A stretch of DNA of 45,091 nucleotides, from contig JANWJA010000068.1 in assembly GCA_025449615.1 (NCBI GenBank), positions 1 to 45,091 of the forward strand. The letters are read 5' to 3'. Below the pieces are notes generated by a model. It was not told the DNA's origin. It searched no databases and was given only the letters and a program-made list of their open reading frames with translations. The DNA comes from Methyloceanibacter sp. GTDB lineage: Bacteria > Pseudomonadota > Alphaproteobacteria > Rhizobiales > Methyloligellaceae. The position numbers and the translations under genes were made by a program. Shown piece by piece: positions 35,547 to 43,763 of this stretch. How positions within the stretch are numbered: position 1 is the stretch's first letter; every line of letters starts with the position of its first letter.

Positions 35547-36266
35547 ATGAGCGAAGTGGGCAGCCACCGCGCCGCCCGCACAATTGGTTTAGCGTTGGTT
35601 GCGGGGCTGGTCGCGTTTGAAGTTGTGCTTGCGGTGACCGCGGGCGCGATCGGGATTCCTGGTGTGCTTGTCGTCCCGTTGCATGAGATTACCGGCGGCG
35701 GCGCGGCCTCCGGTGGCGAAAGCGTCATCGCCAAGCAGACGCCGAAAAGCATTCCCTCGAAGACGTCGCAGGCCGCCCAGGCGAGCGGGCAACAGGCCGG
35801 TCCGATAGACCAGATCGCTTCGACACCAACAATTCCTCCCCCGGTGGTCGTCGATGAGCCGGCTGTCACCCCCGACGTCTTCGCCTTGGCCGTTCCCATC
35901 GACGCGACTGTGAATTTACCGGTTGCTGCCGTGGCCCATGCCCGAGCCGCGATGCCTTCGCAAACGCCTCCGGTCGCTTCCGCACCGCAAGCGTCAACAG
36001 CAACGACTTCGCAAGAAGATGACAAATCGGCTTCGCCGCCAACAGGCGTTCCCGGCGATTTGAACCTCGGATCGATTCCGAGCGATGCTGCCGAAGCCGC
36101 TGCTGCAGAAAAAGAAAAGAAACCGCGACAGACCTTGCGCGACTCAACGCCGACGGAAGATCTGCCTTGGGGCGACACTGTGCCGGTGCCACTGAGCCAA
36201 TTGGTGCCGCAAGCTGGCGCGAAGCCGGCTGCCCCAACGGCTTCAGCGCCGTCGCCACAACAATAA
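35547..36266 (+). CDS. Pro/Ala-rich single-pass membrane protein of unknown function
   Basis: 239 residues from the ATG at 35547 (AGTG-rich MSEVGSHRAARTIG start). One membrane segment (about 11-43, GLALVAGLVAFEVVLAV), then a long low-complexity tail with many Pro, Ala, Ser and Thr and no domain I recognise. The overlapping 404-residue frame on the other strand is a compositional shadow. Upstream in-frame starts (35442, 35490) lack ribosome sites. Confidence 0.6.
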   Translation: MSEVGSHRAARTIGLALVAGLVAFEVVLAVTAGAIGIPGVLVVPLHEITGGGAASGGESVIAKQTPKSIPSKTSQAAQASGQQAGPIDQIASTPTIPPPVVVDEPAVTPDVFALAVPIDATVNLPVAAVAHARAAMPSQTPPVASAPQASTATTSQEDDKSASPPTGVPGDLNLGSIPSDAAEAAAAEKEKKPRQTLRDSTPTEDLPWGDTVPVPLSQLVPQAGAKPAAPTASAPSPQQ

Positions 36267-36317
36267 GCTCGGATCAATCGAAGGCGTTGGGAGGCTGCAC
36301 GCTCCAACGCCAGCCGT

Positions 36318-37292
36318 TCAGCTGTTGAGCCCGGCGACTTCTGCGACGAGCTCGCGGAAGCGAGGCCGCGGCACGTCGATATAGGGCAGCGGCCGGCAGA
36401 CATCGATTGTCGCAAGACCGATCCGTGTCGTCAGCGCCCCGTTGAACAGGCCTTCGCCGAGCCGCGCCGACAATTTCGCTGTCAATCCATGACCGACCAA
36501 TTGATGGATCACGTCGTCTCCGAGCGCGATGCCTCCGGTGAGCACGATATGCGTCAGCACCATGCGCGCCAGTTTCAGCAAAGACAGCGTTCCCGGCCGC
36601 GCGCCATAGAGCGTGGCGAGCCGGCGCAGCATGCGTAAATTCTGGCCGCCGACGAACAGCATGTCGACCAGCGCCGCGGGGCTCACTGCCGTAACCACGG
36701 AGACGCGCTTCGCCGCAGTCGCGACGATAGCGCGCGCTTGCGGGTCGAGCGGTGCCACCAGAGTGCGCTCGGCGAGCCGCAGCAATTCGGCCGCATCGTT
36801 GATCTCTTGCTCATGCTCGGCAAAACGCGCCAAGCCCCACTCCATGTCGTTCCGTCCGGCATAGAGCCGCTTCAGCCGCTGCGCCACGTCGAGCGCTAGC
36901 GCCTTGTCGTTTTGCCGTGTGGCGCTGTCCGCTTCGTGACGGAGATGATCGAGCCGGCGCAGGCGCATGAGCCCGGCGATCTCGCGAAGCACGATCATGA
37001 CGAGCGCCAGGACCGCGAGGCTGAGCAGGCCGACCGCGATCCAGCCGATCATGTCTTGCCTCGCGATCAGTGCCAGCGCCCAATCGTAGAGCCAAACCGT
37101 CGCGGCCATGGTGACGAGGCCGCCGACCGCGCCAAGCAAGATGCTGCCCCAGCGCAAGCCTCGCTCCAGGGCCGGGACGTTACGGATGCGGGGCGCGGGC
37201 AGAGCGGGCTCGGTGGCCACGCTCGGCATCGCGATCACCTCGACATCCTCAACCCTGAACGAGGTGGGTTTGCGCGTCTTCTGCTTGCTCAT
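36318..37292 (-). CDS. UPF0283 / YcjF-family membrane protein
   Basis: 324 residues. Two membrane segments (about 49-69 and 83-103) after a soluble N-terminus, then the conserved cytoplasmic domain with ERTLVAPLDPQARAIVA, AVSPAALVDMLFVGGQNLRM and TGGIALGDDVIHQLVGHGL. Function unknown; always paired with ycjX, as here through an ATGA overlap (37289-37292), and linked to envelope stress in enterobacteria. Confidence 0.9.
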   Translation of the reverse strand: MSKQKTRKPTSFRVEDVEVIAMPSVATEPALPAPRIRNVPALERGLRWGSILLGAVGGLVTMAATVWLYDWALALIARQDMIGWIAVGLLSLAVLALVMIVLREIAGLMRLRRLDHLRHEADSATRQNDKALALDVAQRLKRLYAGRNDMEWGLARFAEHEQEINDAAELLRLAERTLVAPLDPQARAIVATAAKRVSVVTAVSPAALVDMLFVGGQNLRMLRRLATLYGARPGTLSLLKLARMVLTHIVLTGGIALGDDVIHQLVGHGLTAKLSARLGEGLFNGALTTRIGLATIDVCRPLPYIDVPRPRFRELVAEVAGLNS

Positions 37293-38743
37293 GCCAGACG
37301 ATCTCCGATCAGCGCCTGCAACGCCCGGTCGAGGCGGATATTAGGAAAGGGGGCAAAGCCTCCCGATGCAAGCTTGACCGGGTTCGGCGGCCTGAAGCGC
37401 ACGAAGCGCAACTCATCCGCCTCGATCTCTATGGTTTCCAGCGCGAGCTTCGGATCGGCGGGAAGGTCGCCGGGGAAGATTGCAAACTCCTCATCGCCGT
37501 CGAATGTTCGCCTGCCGATGGTCTCGCCAGGAAGCGGAGAGCCGATGATGCAGGGCAGCTTCTCGCCGTTCTTTTTTGCGAGGCCCTCGTGCGTCGCGCG
37601 GACCGCCGCCAGCGCCAACACTTTGACGTTGGCGCCGGCGAACTCGGCGCGGCCGATCGCCTTCTCGGCAAGCGCGGCCAAGATCGCCTCGAGCCTGTCG
37701 TGGCTGGTGTGGTGCAGATGATCGGCCTTGGTCGCTGCGAGCACGACGCTATCGATCCGCGGCGCCAACATGCGCGACAGGAGCGTATTTGACCCGGTGC
37801 GGAAACATTGCAGCGTTTCGGTCATGGCGCGCTCGAGGTCGGCGATGGCTGCGGCTCCGCCATTCAGCGCGGCGAGAACATCGATCAGCACGATCTGGCG
37901 ATCGAGCCGCGAGAAATGATCGCGAAAGAACGGACGCACCACAAGTTTCTTATACGCTTCGTAACGCCGCTCCATCATTGCGCCGAGCGAGCCCTTGAGA
38001 AAATCCGACGCATCGCCTTCGAGCGGCGCGAAGGTCAACGCCGGCGAGCCTTCCAAATCGCCCGGCATGAGGAAGCGTCCGGGGGGCAAGGTTGAGAGCG
38101 AATATTGGTCGGATCGGGTTGCGCGCAGATAGTCCTTGAACAGATCCGAGAGCTTTGCGGCGAGCGCTTCATCGGCCGGCGCCGTAGGATCGATCGCGGC
38201 CAGCGCCTGATGCCAGGCCTTGGCGATGGGGCGACGCCCCTTGACCCGGCTCTGCTCCAACGCCGCGCGCGACCACTCTTCATAATCGAGATCGAGCAAA
38301 GGCAAATCGAGCAACCACTCGCCGGGATAGTCGACGATGTCGATGTTGAGCCGGTCGAAGCCGAGTTGCCGCTTCCAGAACTTGGCGGATTTGTATTCGA
38401 GCGCGATCCTGAGCTGGCTAATCTTCCGCGTGCTTTCCGGCCAGCGCGGTGGGTTGCCGGTGAGATCGGCGAGATGCTGCTCGAATTCGAATCGCGGCAC
38501 AGTGTCGTCGGGTTGCGGCTCGAGATAAGCGCGAAGCACGCGGCCCTCGGCGGCCGCATCGAAAAAGGGAAGCCTGCCGCCGGATATGAGATTATGCACG
38601 AGCGCGGTAATGAACACGGTCTTGCCGGAACGAGCCAGCCCCGTCACCCCGAGCCGGATGGTCGGGTTTACGAGATCGGCGGCGAAATCGCCGGCGCTGC
38701 GAAATGCGTCGGCCGCGGCTTGGGCTAGGGAAGAGGTGGGCAA
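37289..38743 (-). CDS. ycjX: YcjX-family GTP-binding protein (DUF463)
   Basis: 484 residues from TTG at 38743. P-loop TGLARSGKT about 40 residues in, VDYPGEWLLDLPLL as switch/Walker B, and FVRFRPP near the C-terminus are all YcjX hallmarks. The 75 residues before the TTG in the open frame are unlike the family. AAAGGA lies about 10 nt upstream. YcjX is a predicted stress-related GTPase; overlaps the YcjF-like gene by 4 nt. Confidence 0.9.
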   Translation of the reverse strand: MPTSSLAQAAADAFRSAGDFAADLVNPTIRLGVTGLARSGKTVFITALVHNLISGGRLPFFDAAAEGRVLRAYLEPQPDDTVPRFEFEQHLADLTGNPPRWPESTRKISQLRIALEYKSAKFWKRQLGFDRLNIDIVDYPGEWLLDLPLLDLDYEEWSRAALEQSRVKGRRPIAKAWHQALAAIDPTAPADEALAAKLSDLFKDYLRATRSDQYSLSTLPPGRFLMPGDLEGSPALTFAPLEGDASDFLKGSLGAMMERRYEAYKKLVVRPFFRDHFSRLDRQIVLIDVLAALNGGAAAIADLERAMTETLQCFRTGSNTLLSRMLAPRIDSVVLAATKADHLHHTSHDRLEAILAALAEKAIGRAEFAGANVKVLALAAVRATHEGLAKKNGEKLPCIIGSPLPGETIGRRTFDGDEEFAIFPGDLPADPKLALETIEIEADELRFVRFRPPNPVKLASGGFAPFPNIRLDRALQALIGDRLA

Positions 38744-38955
38744 GTGTCTTAGGTCCTTTTCCCTCGCGCGTTTTCTAGGATAGCCGCGAGACGCCAATAA
38801 ATATGGCGATCGAAAGCGTTTGGCGCACAAAATTTTTGCAGTCGGACGGCCACGCAGGACTCTTTCCCCACCACCCCGAGGGGTGGCGAAATGTGACGAA
38901 TTTGCGTTGTGTTTTCGCTCACCGCTTCGTGCGCTTGTCAAGGCGCGTCTCTGTC

Positions 38956-38983
38956 TTGACTTGGCCACGCGCTTCCGTAATAC
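38956..38983 (+). promoter_or_regulatory. Candidate dksA promoter
   Basis: TTGACT (38956-38961) and TAATAC (38978-38983), 16-nt spacer, about 85 nt before the dksA ATG. Also in this 323-nt gap, 38871-38886 holds the inverted repeat CCACCC/GGGTGG. Confidence 0.45.
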
Positions 38984-39030
38984 GGGGGCGCCCGGCGGGT
39001 CGCTGCACGATGCGCGAGAGCCGGGACAAT

Positions 39031-39067
39031 GGAGGAAGGGCCTCGCAAAGGCCCTTGGACAACCCGA
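39031..39067 (+). promoter_or_regulatory. Hairpin between a strong Shine-Dalgarno and the dksA start
   Basis: GGAGG (39031-39035) is too far from the ATG (39067) unless the perfect 8-bp hairpin AAGGGCCT/AGGCCCTT (39036-39056) folds, which leaves a 10-nt effective spacing. The hairpin could also regulate initiation. Confidence 0.45.
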
Positions 39068-39510
39068 TGCCCATGGCAGCGACTCTCATGCGGCCCAAGG
39101 TGAAACTTTCTGAAGACTACCGCCCGTCGGAAGACGAGGCGTTTATGAATGACAAGCAGCGTGCGTATTTCCGCCGCAAGCTGCTTGCCTGGCGGGAAGA
39201 GATTCTGCGCTCGACCAAGGAAACGCTCCAGCACCTTCATGATGAATCCGAGCAGCACGCCGACATCGCCGACCGTGCGACGTCAGAGTCCGAGCGTGCG
39301 CTTGAGCTTCGCGCCCGCGATCGTCAGCGCAAATTGATCGCCAAGATCGACGCCGCCTTGATTCGCCTCGATGATGGAACCTACGGCTATTGCGAGGAGA
39401 CCGGCGAGCCGATCGGGCTCAAGCGTCTCGACGCGCGCCCCATCGCCACATTGAGCGTGGAAGCGCAGGAGAGCCACGAGCGGCGCGAGCGGGTTTATCG
39501 GGACGAGTAG
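39067..39510 (+). CDS. dksA: DksA, RNA polymerase-binding transcription factor
   Basis: 147 residues from ATG 39067 (ATGs at 39073 and 39088 also possible). DksA binds the RNA polymerase secondary channel and acts with ppGpp in the stringent response. Coiled-coil helix KQRAYFRRKLLAWREEILR with following acidic turn DIADRATSESERA carrying the tip residues, then YGYCEETGEPIGLKRLDARP. Only one of the four zinc cysteines remains, a pattern I know from alphaproteobacterial DksA (Rhodobacter), where the fold does not need zinc. Confidence 0.95.
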   Translation: MPMAATLMRPKVKLSEDYRPSEDEAFMNDKQRAYFRRKLLAWREEILRSTKETLQHLHDESEQHADIADRATSESERALELRARDRQRKLIAKIDAALIRLDDGTYGYCEETGEPIGLKRLDARPIATLSVEAQESHERRERVYRDE

Positions 39511-39517
39511 GCCCCAC

Positions 39518-40294
39518 TTACTCGCGCGGGCTAATTGGAAAATCGAAAATCGTGTCGGGGTAGGGCTCGCCCTTGAGGGTGAAGTGCCACCATTCCTTGT
39601 CGTAGTTCTCGAAGCCGTGCCGCCTCATGACATCGACGAGGAGGTCACGGTTCTTGCGCTCGGCCTGCCTTAGGCCTGACGCTTCGGTATTGGCCTTGGT
39701 GTCGAAGCAATCGAAGCTGGTGCCCATGTCGAGGCTGTTGTCCGGTGCGCGGGTCGCTCCTGACGCTGTACAAGCAGCAGGGCTCTGCTCAATGCTGGCT
39801 TCGGACGGTGCGTTCGAGCCGAGCGGTACGAGCGTGAGATCCATGGTGCTCCCACGCGAATGCCCGGACCGCGTCGCAATGTAGCCGGGGAACAGGGCGC
39901 GCTTTTCCAGCGCGGGGTAATAGATCGACTTTGCCTTGGGATCGTCCGGCTCTTTCGCCCAATCGACGAAGGACGCCACCGCGCGTGCCGGCCGGTAGCA
40001 ATCATAGACTTTGAGACTGAGCTGCTTTTCTTTCAGCTCAGCCTGCGCCGCCTTCAATCCATTTGCCGCCTTGCTCGTCAGCACGCATTCGGCCGCGTCA
40101 TAGCCTTTGACCGCGTGGCCGAGGAAATTTGCCGAGCCCGCATAGCGCATGTCCTGCTGGATGCTCGGATCGACGTCGCGGAGATAGACGAAGCCTTGCG
40201 GCATCTCGCCGGCCACGGCCGGCAGCGCGAAGGTCAGTGCCAACGAAAGGGTTGTTCTGCCAATGCGCGTGGCGGGGCTCGCTCTAACGCGCAT
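39518..40294 (-). CDS. ddpX: D-alanyl-D-alanine dipeptidase (VanX/DdpX family)
   Basis: 258 residues with a signal peptide (hydrophobic LSLALTFALPAVA, cleavage near AGE at 29). Zinc peptidase motifs: SGHSRGSTMDLTL (first His and Asp ligands) and EWWHFTL (catalytic Glu and second His). Periplasmic location suggests turnover of D-Ala-D-Ala from peptidoglycan for carbon or recycling rather than vancomycin resistance; no vanR, vanS or vanHA is nearby. Its start lies inside the tail of the upstream pseudogene. Confidence 0.92.
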   Translation of the reverse strand: MRVRASPATRIGRTTLSLALTFALPAVAGEMPQGFVYLRDVDPSIQQDMRYAGSANFLGHAVKGYDAAECVLTSKAANGLKAAQAELKEKQLSLKVYDCYRPARAVASFVDWAKEPDDPKAKSIYYPALEKRALFPGYIATRSGHSRGSTMDLTLVPLGSNAPSEASIEQSPAACTASGATRAPDNSLDMGTSFDCFDTKANTEASGLRQAERKNRDLLVDVMRRHGFENYDKEWWHFTLKGEPYPDTIFDFPISPRE

Positions 40295-40633
40295 CGACCT
40301 GCAATTCGTTGATGGCGGTGTCGGAATATTTCCAGCCCGGATAGACCGACCGAATGACGACTTGCACCCATTTTGAGGCGACTGGCTGGTTCAGCGTCAC
40401 AACCTCTCCATCTGCCTTGTCTTGCAGCGTCGTATGTAGGCTCGCGCCGCTGGAAAATCTGATCTCAACATCTCTGACGCGGCTGTTCTTGCCGTAAATG
40501 TCGCTGTTCTTGGCGTAGCGAGCCGGGCGATATGGTCATAGTCCGAATTGCCAATCACGAGCGCCACGCGCTGCTCGGCAAACGCCCCCGTGCACAGCAT
40601 CGAAACGATCAACATCACGGCGAGGCGACGCAT
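40284..40633 (-). pseudogene. Remnant of a caspase-like (peptidase C14) gene with C-terminal NADase-type glycan-binding domain
   Basis: The first frame gives a signal peptide and AEQRVALVIGNSDYDHIARLA, the start of bacterial caspase domains. At about 40517 it goes out of frame; another frame then reads YAKNSDIYGKNSRVRDVEI through WVQVVIRSVYPGWKYSD to TAINELQVDAR and a stop at 40284, matching the discoidin-like C-terminal domain that such caspases often carry. The catalytic His/Cys region and everything between are missing, so the gene has lost most of its middle by deletion. Confidence 0.75.
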
Positions 40634-40696
40634 GCCTCCGATAGGAAGATTCAACTCCGACATCGTCGCGGCTCCCAGCCGGACGGTCAACACCGC

Positions 40697-40728
40697 ATAA
40701 AAAAACTCCCCGCTTGGGGGCGGGGAGT
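40697..40728 (-). terminator. Orphan Rho-independent terminator, minus strand
   Basis: On the minus strand ACTCCCCGC and GCGGGGAGT pair over 9 bp, followed by seven T. No annotated gene lies upstream on that strand until beyond 41 kb, so it may end a small unannotated transcript. Confidence 0.75.
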
Positions 40729-41022
40729 GGAGAGGTTTGGGGGACTGACACTAAGGCCTAAGCCGTCAGTGTCGGACCATTTGCAGGGAACTACCGGCGA
40801 TCCTACGGACTAAGAGCGGGATGAAACTACCGGCGTCGCCTCAATCGCTCGCCATAACAACACATGGCAGCCGTAAGCTCGGACCACTTGTTTACTCCTT
40901 TTTAACCGGGTCGACAAGCGAAACCGCCGTGGCGCGAAGGCAACAGTCAATCAAATTACGGAACTCAGCCATATTTTTCAGAGTCGTAGCGCGGCTTGGA
41001 TTGGAAGCCGCCCAAGCAAGCC
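40729..41022. other. Intergenic region upstream of cckA
   Basis: Contains GACACT/AGTGTC hairpin-forming sequence around 40746-40771, just before the orphan terminator on the minus strand. A 26-codon minus-strand frame (about 40892-40972) lacks a ribosome site and is not annotated. Confidence 0.45.
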
Positions 41023-41039
41023 CTAACAAAGCGTTAACC
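41023..41039 (+). promoter_or_regulatory. CtrA-box-like site upstream of cckA
   Basis: CTAA-N7-TTAACC (41023-41039) differs from the CtrA full site TTAA-N7-TTAA(CC) at one base. It argues that translation starts downstream of the ATG at 41051. CckA is the kinase that leads to CtrA phosphorylation, so this would be feedback. Confidence 0.5.
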
Positions 41040-41137
41040 ATCGTGCCAAGATGAGCCAATACATTCACTCGTGCAAGTTCCCGGCGAAACCGACGAAGTC
41101 CGGCGCGGAGCCCGTTCGAATCGGCTATTTTGCCCCC

Positions 41138-43678
41138 ATGACCGACATCGATGCCCCCATGCGTTATAGCGATCCGGTAGCCGACCGCACCGGCCGCGAC
41201 GCGGGCGTGGGCCTGGTCGTGCTTCTGGCCCTGGCGCTGGGGGCCGCGGCCGTTGGGCTCGCCATGGTCTCGCGCGAGATGGCCGAACCGGTCGTGCTCG
41301 CCATTCTCGCCGGCCTTGCCGTCATCGGCGTCTTCTGCCTGTTCGCCGGCGCCGTCGGCATCCTGCATTTCGGCCAGCGCCATGCCCGGAACGACGTCAC
41401 CAAGGCCTTCGTCGACAATCTGCCGCAAGGCGCACTGATCGCCGATAGTGCCGGTCACGTGCTTTATGCCAACCAGACCTATCGCAATCTGCTCGGACTG
41501 GACGCCGCCGCCGCCGTGCTGCCCCCAGACCGGGCCTTTGCCGGCAGTACCCACATCGCCGAGCAGATTTTCCGGCTAGCGCGCGCGAGCCAACAAGGGC
41601 GGAGCCTCAAAGAGGATTTCCGCGTTCCGGCCCTCGGCGAAGCGGAAGAAGAAGCCGGTATTGTGCCGCGTTGGTTCCGTATCTCCGTCCGCCCAATGCC
41701 CGTCGATCCACGCTCGGGCCGAAGCGGCAGTCTTGTGGTCTGGCAGGTCGAGGAGATCACGCAAGACCGTGCCAGCGAAGAGTCGAGCTTCGAGCGGGTG
41801 CAATCGGCGATCGCCTATCTCGACAATGCCCCGGCCGGGTTCTTCGCCAGCGCCGCGGACGGCACCATCCAATATCTCAACGCGACGCTTGCGCAATGGC
41901 TCGGCCTCGATCTCGCCGAGATCGCGGGCCGGCCGCTGAAACTGTCGGAGATCATGTCATCGGACAATGCGAGCCTGGTCGCCAGCGCAGGCCGCGGACA
42001 GGCGCAAGGCGCGACCACTCGCTTCGACATCGATCTCATCAAAGCGGACGGCACCAATCTTCCCGTGCGCATCCTGCATCGTCTGCCGCGGAACGGCGCC
42101 AGTGTGGCCGCACATACTCTCGTGATCAATCGCTCTGCGGGCGAGGCGGAAGAGGCAGGGTCCGCCGAGCTCAGATTTGCGCGCCTGTTTCACGCCGCCC
42201 CCATCGCCATCGCCACCATCGATGCCGAAGGCTGCATCAGCGCAACCAACGCCTCCTTCATGCGGTTATTCTGCCAAACCGGCGACGATACCGGCATGGC
42301 TGCGCTGGTGGATCTGGCTGACCCCGACGATCGCGCCGACTTCCGCAAGACCCTCGACCAGGCCATCGCCGGGCAAGGTCTGATCGAGCCGCTGGATTTC
42401 ACCTTCGCCTCGGACAAGGAGCGGAAGGGCCGCTTCTATTTAAGCCCGATCGAGCATGGCGAAGGCGATGGCGAAGCGGCAATCGCTTACGCCATCGAGA
42501 CCACCGAGCAGCGCGCGCTCGAGCTTCAGATGGTGCAAGGCCAGAAGATGCAGGCCATCGGTCAGCTCGCTGGCGGAATTGCCCACGATTTCAATAACAT
42601 GCTGACGGCCATTATCGGCTTCTCTGACTTTCTGTTGCAAAACCACCGCCCGTCCGATCCTGCCTTCCAGGACATCATGAACATCAAGCAGAACGCGAAC
42701 CGTGCGGCGGGCCTCGTCCGCCAGCTGCTCGCCTTCTCGCGCCAGCAGACCTTGCGCCCGCAAGTGCTGGAGTTGAGCGAAGTACTGTCCGAACTCTCCA
42801 TTCTGCTCGGCCGGCTGCTCGGCGAGAATATCGAGCTGAAACTGGATCAGGCGAGCGGGCTGTGGCCGGTTAAGGCGGACCTGCATCAATTCGAGCAAGT
42901 CATCATCAATCTTGCCGTCAACGCCCGCGACGCCATGCAAGACGGCGGCAAGCTCAACATCCGCACCGCCAATATCGCCGAGCCGGAGTCGCAAGACATC
43001 GGCGCCAAGCACATGCCGCCCGGCGAATATGTGCTGATCGAGGTGACCGATACCGGCACCGGCATGAGCGAAGAGGTGATGGAGAAGATGTTCGAGCCGT
43101 TCTTCTCCACAAAGGAAGTGGGGCGCGGCACCGGGCTTGGCCTCTCGACCGTCTACGGCATCGTCAAGCAAACCGGCGGCTACATCTACGCCGACAGCGA
43201 ACTTGGGAAGGGTACCGTGATGCGGGTCTATCTCCCGCGTCATATTGAAGTGGCGAGTCAAGTCGAAGCGCCGCGCCAGGTCCCGCGCGAGCGGCCGAAG
43301 GATTTGACCGGCCGCGGCACCGTGCTTTTGGTCGAAGACGAGGATGCGGTGCGGAGCTTCGCCGCGCGCGCGCTCGGCCAGCGCGGCTATAATGTGCTCC
43401 AGGCCTCGACCGGCGTCGAAGCTCTCGAAGTCTTCAACAATTTCGATGGCGAAGTCGATCTCGTCGTCAGCGACGTGGTGATGCCGGAGATGGACGGCCC
43501 CACGCTGATGAAGCATCTCCGCGCCGACCATCCCGACCTCAAGATCATCTTCATTTCGGGCTATGCCGAGGACAGCTTCCGCCGCAACCTCTCCGACAAC
43601 GACGATTTCATGTTCCTGCAAAAGCCCTTTGACTTGAAGGAACTTGCTGCCGCGGTGAAGGCGGCGTTGCAGGGGTAA
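41138..43678 (+). CDS. cckA: CckA-type hybrid sensor histidine kinase
   Basis: About 846 residues from the ATG at 41138. Two membrane segments near the N-terminus (VGLVVLLALALGAAAVGLAM and VVLAILAGLAVIGVFCLFAG), PAS-like domains, DHp helix LAGGIAHDFNNMLTAIIGF with phospho-His483, HATPase motifs VNARDAM, DTGTGM and GTGLGLST, then a receiver with DVVMPEMDG (Asp779) and lysine in LQKPFD. CckA feeds phosphate through ChpT to CtrA and CpdR to control the cell cycle. An upstream ATG (41051) is too close to the CtrA-like site. Confidence 0.92.
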   Translation: MTDIDAPMRYSDPVADRTGRDAGVGLVVLLALALGAAAVGLAMVSREMAEPVVLAILAGLAVIGVFCLFAGAVGILHFGQRHARNDVTKAFVDNLPQGALIADSAGHVLYANQTYRNLLGLDAAAAVLPPDRAFAGSTHIAEQIFRLARASQQGRSLKEDFRVPALGEAEEEAGIVPRWFRISVRPMPVDPRSGRSGSLVVWQVEEITQDRASEESSFERVQSAIAYLDNAPAGFFASAADGTIQYLNATLAQWLGLDLAEIAGRPLKLSEIMSSDNASLVASAGRGQAQGATTRFDIDLIKADGTNLPVRILHRLPRNGASVAAHTLVINRSAGEAEEAGSAELRFARLFHAAPIAIATIDAEGCISATNASFMRLFCQTGDDTGMAALVDLADPDDRADFRKTLDQAIAGQGLIEPLDFTFASDKERKGRFYLSPIEHGEGDGEAAIAYAIETTEQRALELQMVQGQKMQAIGQLAGGIAHDFNNMLTAIIGFSDFLLQNHRPSDPAFQDIMNIKQNANRAAGLVRQLLAFSRQQTLRPQVLELSEVLSELSILLGRLLGENIELKLDQASGLWPVKADLHQFEQVIINLAVNARDAMQDGGKLNIRTANIAEPESQDIGAKHMPPGEYVLIEVTDTGTGMSEEVMEKMFEPFFSTKEVGRGTGLGLSTVYGIVKQTGGYIYADSELGKGTVMRVYLPRHIEVASQVEAPRQVPRERPKDLTGRGTVLLVEDEDAVRSFAARALGQRGYNVLQASTGVEALEVFNNFDGEVDLVVSDVVMPEMDGPTLMKHLRADHPDLKIIFISGYAEDSFRRNLSDNDDFMFLQKPFDLKELAAAVKAALQG

Positions 43679-43763
43679 GCCCGCGGAAGGCAAAAGGTCT
43701 TCCTTTCGCCGCGGATCGCCGCTAACAGGCGGGCTCTAACGCCTCGATCGCCGGAGTTTCTGC

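Noticed and set aside
35201..36415. 404-residue open frame on the minus strand
   Set aside because: Ser/Ala/Gly-rich composition typical of a shadow in GC-rich DNA; the opposite strand has a membrane segment and sensible start, and part of the frame runs into the candidate RNA.
39518..40294. Vancomycin resistance determinant
   Set aside because: Only a VanX/DdpX-like dipeptidase with signal peptide; no ligase, dehydrogenase or two-component genes, so recycling or nutrition is more likely.
40892..40972. 26-codon frame (MAEFRNLIDCC...) on the minus strand
   Set aside because: No ribosome site and no known family; too short to support.
42440..43693. 417-residue minus-strand frame
   Set aside because: Shadow of cckA; composition biased and no recognisable motif.
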